Assembly: GCA_910579545.1 (NCBI GenBank) | Contig: CAJTVI010000101.1 | Span: 1 to 5,280, forward strand | Length of the DNA: 5,280 nt | Source: an uncultured Oscillospiraceae bacterium | GTDB taxonomy: Bacteria; Bacillota; Clostridia; Oscillospirales; Ruminococcaceae | Direction: 5' to 3' | Shown: in pieces, positions 5,250-5,280 of the stretch | How the letters are laid out: each line of letters starts with the position of its first letter | How positions within the stretch are numbered: the first letter of the stretch is position 1 | Program-made: the position numbers and the translations under genes | The notes under the pieces: model-generated | Told to the model about the DNA's origin: nothing | Database searches by the model: none | Seen by the model: only the letters and a program-made list of their open reading frames with translations

Positions 5250-5280
5250 GCGCCGCGGGCAGACGGGGGCGGCTTGGGCG

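Noticed and set aside
5250..5280. A possible terminator or next gene after rluB
   Set aside because: Only 31 bases remain. They are G/C-rich with no T-run and no start codon after a ribosome site, so nothing can be called.
1..5280. tRNA, rRNA, CRISPR, insertion sequence, phage or defence system
   Set aside because: No tRNA-like cloverleaf, regularly spaced repeats, transposase motif or terminal inverted repeats were seen. Every sizeable coding region is explained by a conserved chromosomal family.

Overview
This window comes from a GC-rich, spore-forming member of the Clostridia, most likely an Oscillospiraceae/Ruminococcaceae-type gut anaerobe. Three things point there: the strong G/C bias at third codon positions, the endospore protein GerW (YtfJ), and the gene order site-2 protease - scpA - scpB - DUF2953 protein - gerW - rluB, which I recall as common in that group. 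The taxonomic call is inference; no sequence search was run.

Layout. Positions 1-131 hold no gene I can support. They contain a perfect 18-bp hairpin that can act as a terminator on either strand, and it ends the leftmost gene. That gene (132-743, minus strand) encodes a cytidylate-kinase-like P-loop protein and starts at GTG. A 273-bp divergent intergenic region (744-1016) follows, with one good sigma-A-type promoter facing each way and several GC-rich dyads. From 1017 to 5249 six genes run on the plus strand: a membrane M50 site-2-protease-like protein, ScpA, ScpB, a DUF2953 membrane protein, the sporulation protein GerW, and an RluB/RsuA-type pseudouridine synthase.

How they work together. 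ScpA and ScpB are the non-SMC subunits of the SMC condensin complex that organises and separates chromosomes. Their frames overlap by 10 nt, and scpB overlaps the DUF2953 gene by 1 nt, so the three are probably translationally coupled. The M50 gene lies 31 nt upstream of scpA and shares its promoter. GerW follows after a 93-nt gap, with a possible extra promoter inside the end of the DUF2953 gene that would allow separate expression. rluB follows after 49 nt. No terminator is visible after rluB before the window ends.

All of this is recognisable conserved chromosomal content. I found no mobile element, CRISPR array, RNA gene or evidence of a new multi-gene system. The points worth a second look are regulatory or evolutionary: the divergent promoter region, a possible attenuator-like leader for the kinase gene, the putative internal promoter before gerW, and a Pro/Ala-rich ScpB tail containing a recent in-frame duplication.
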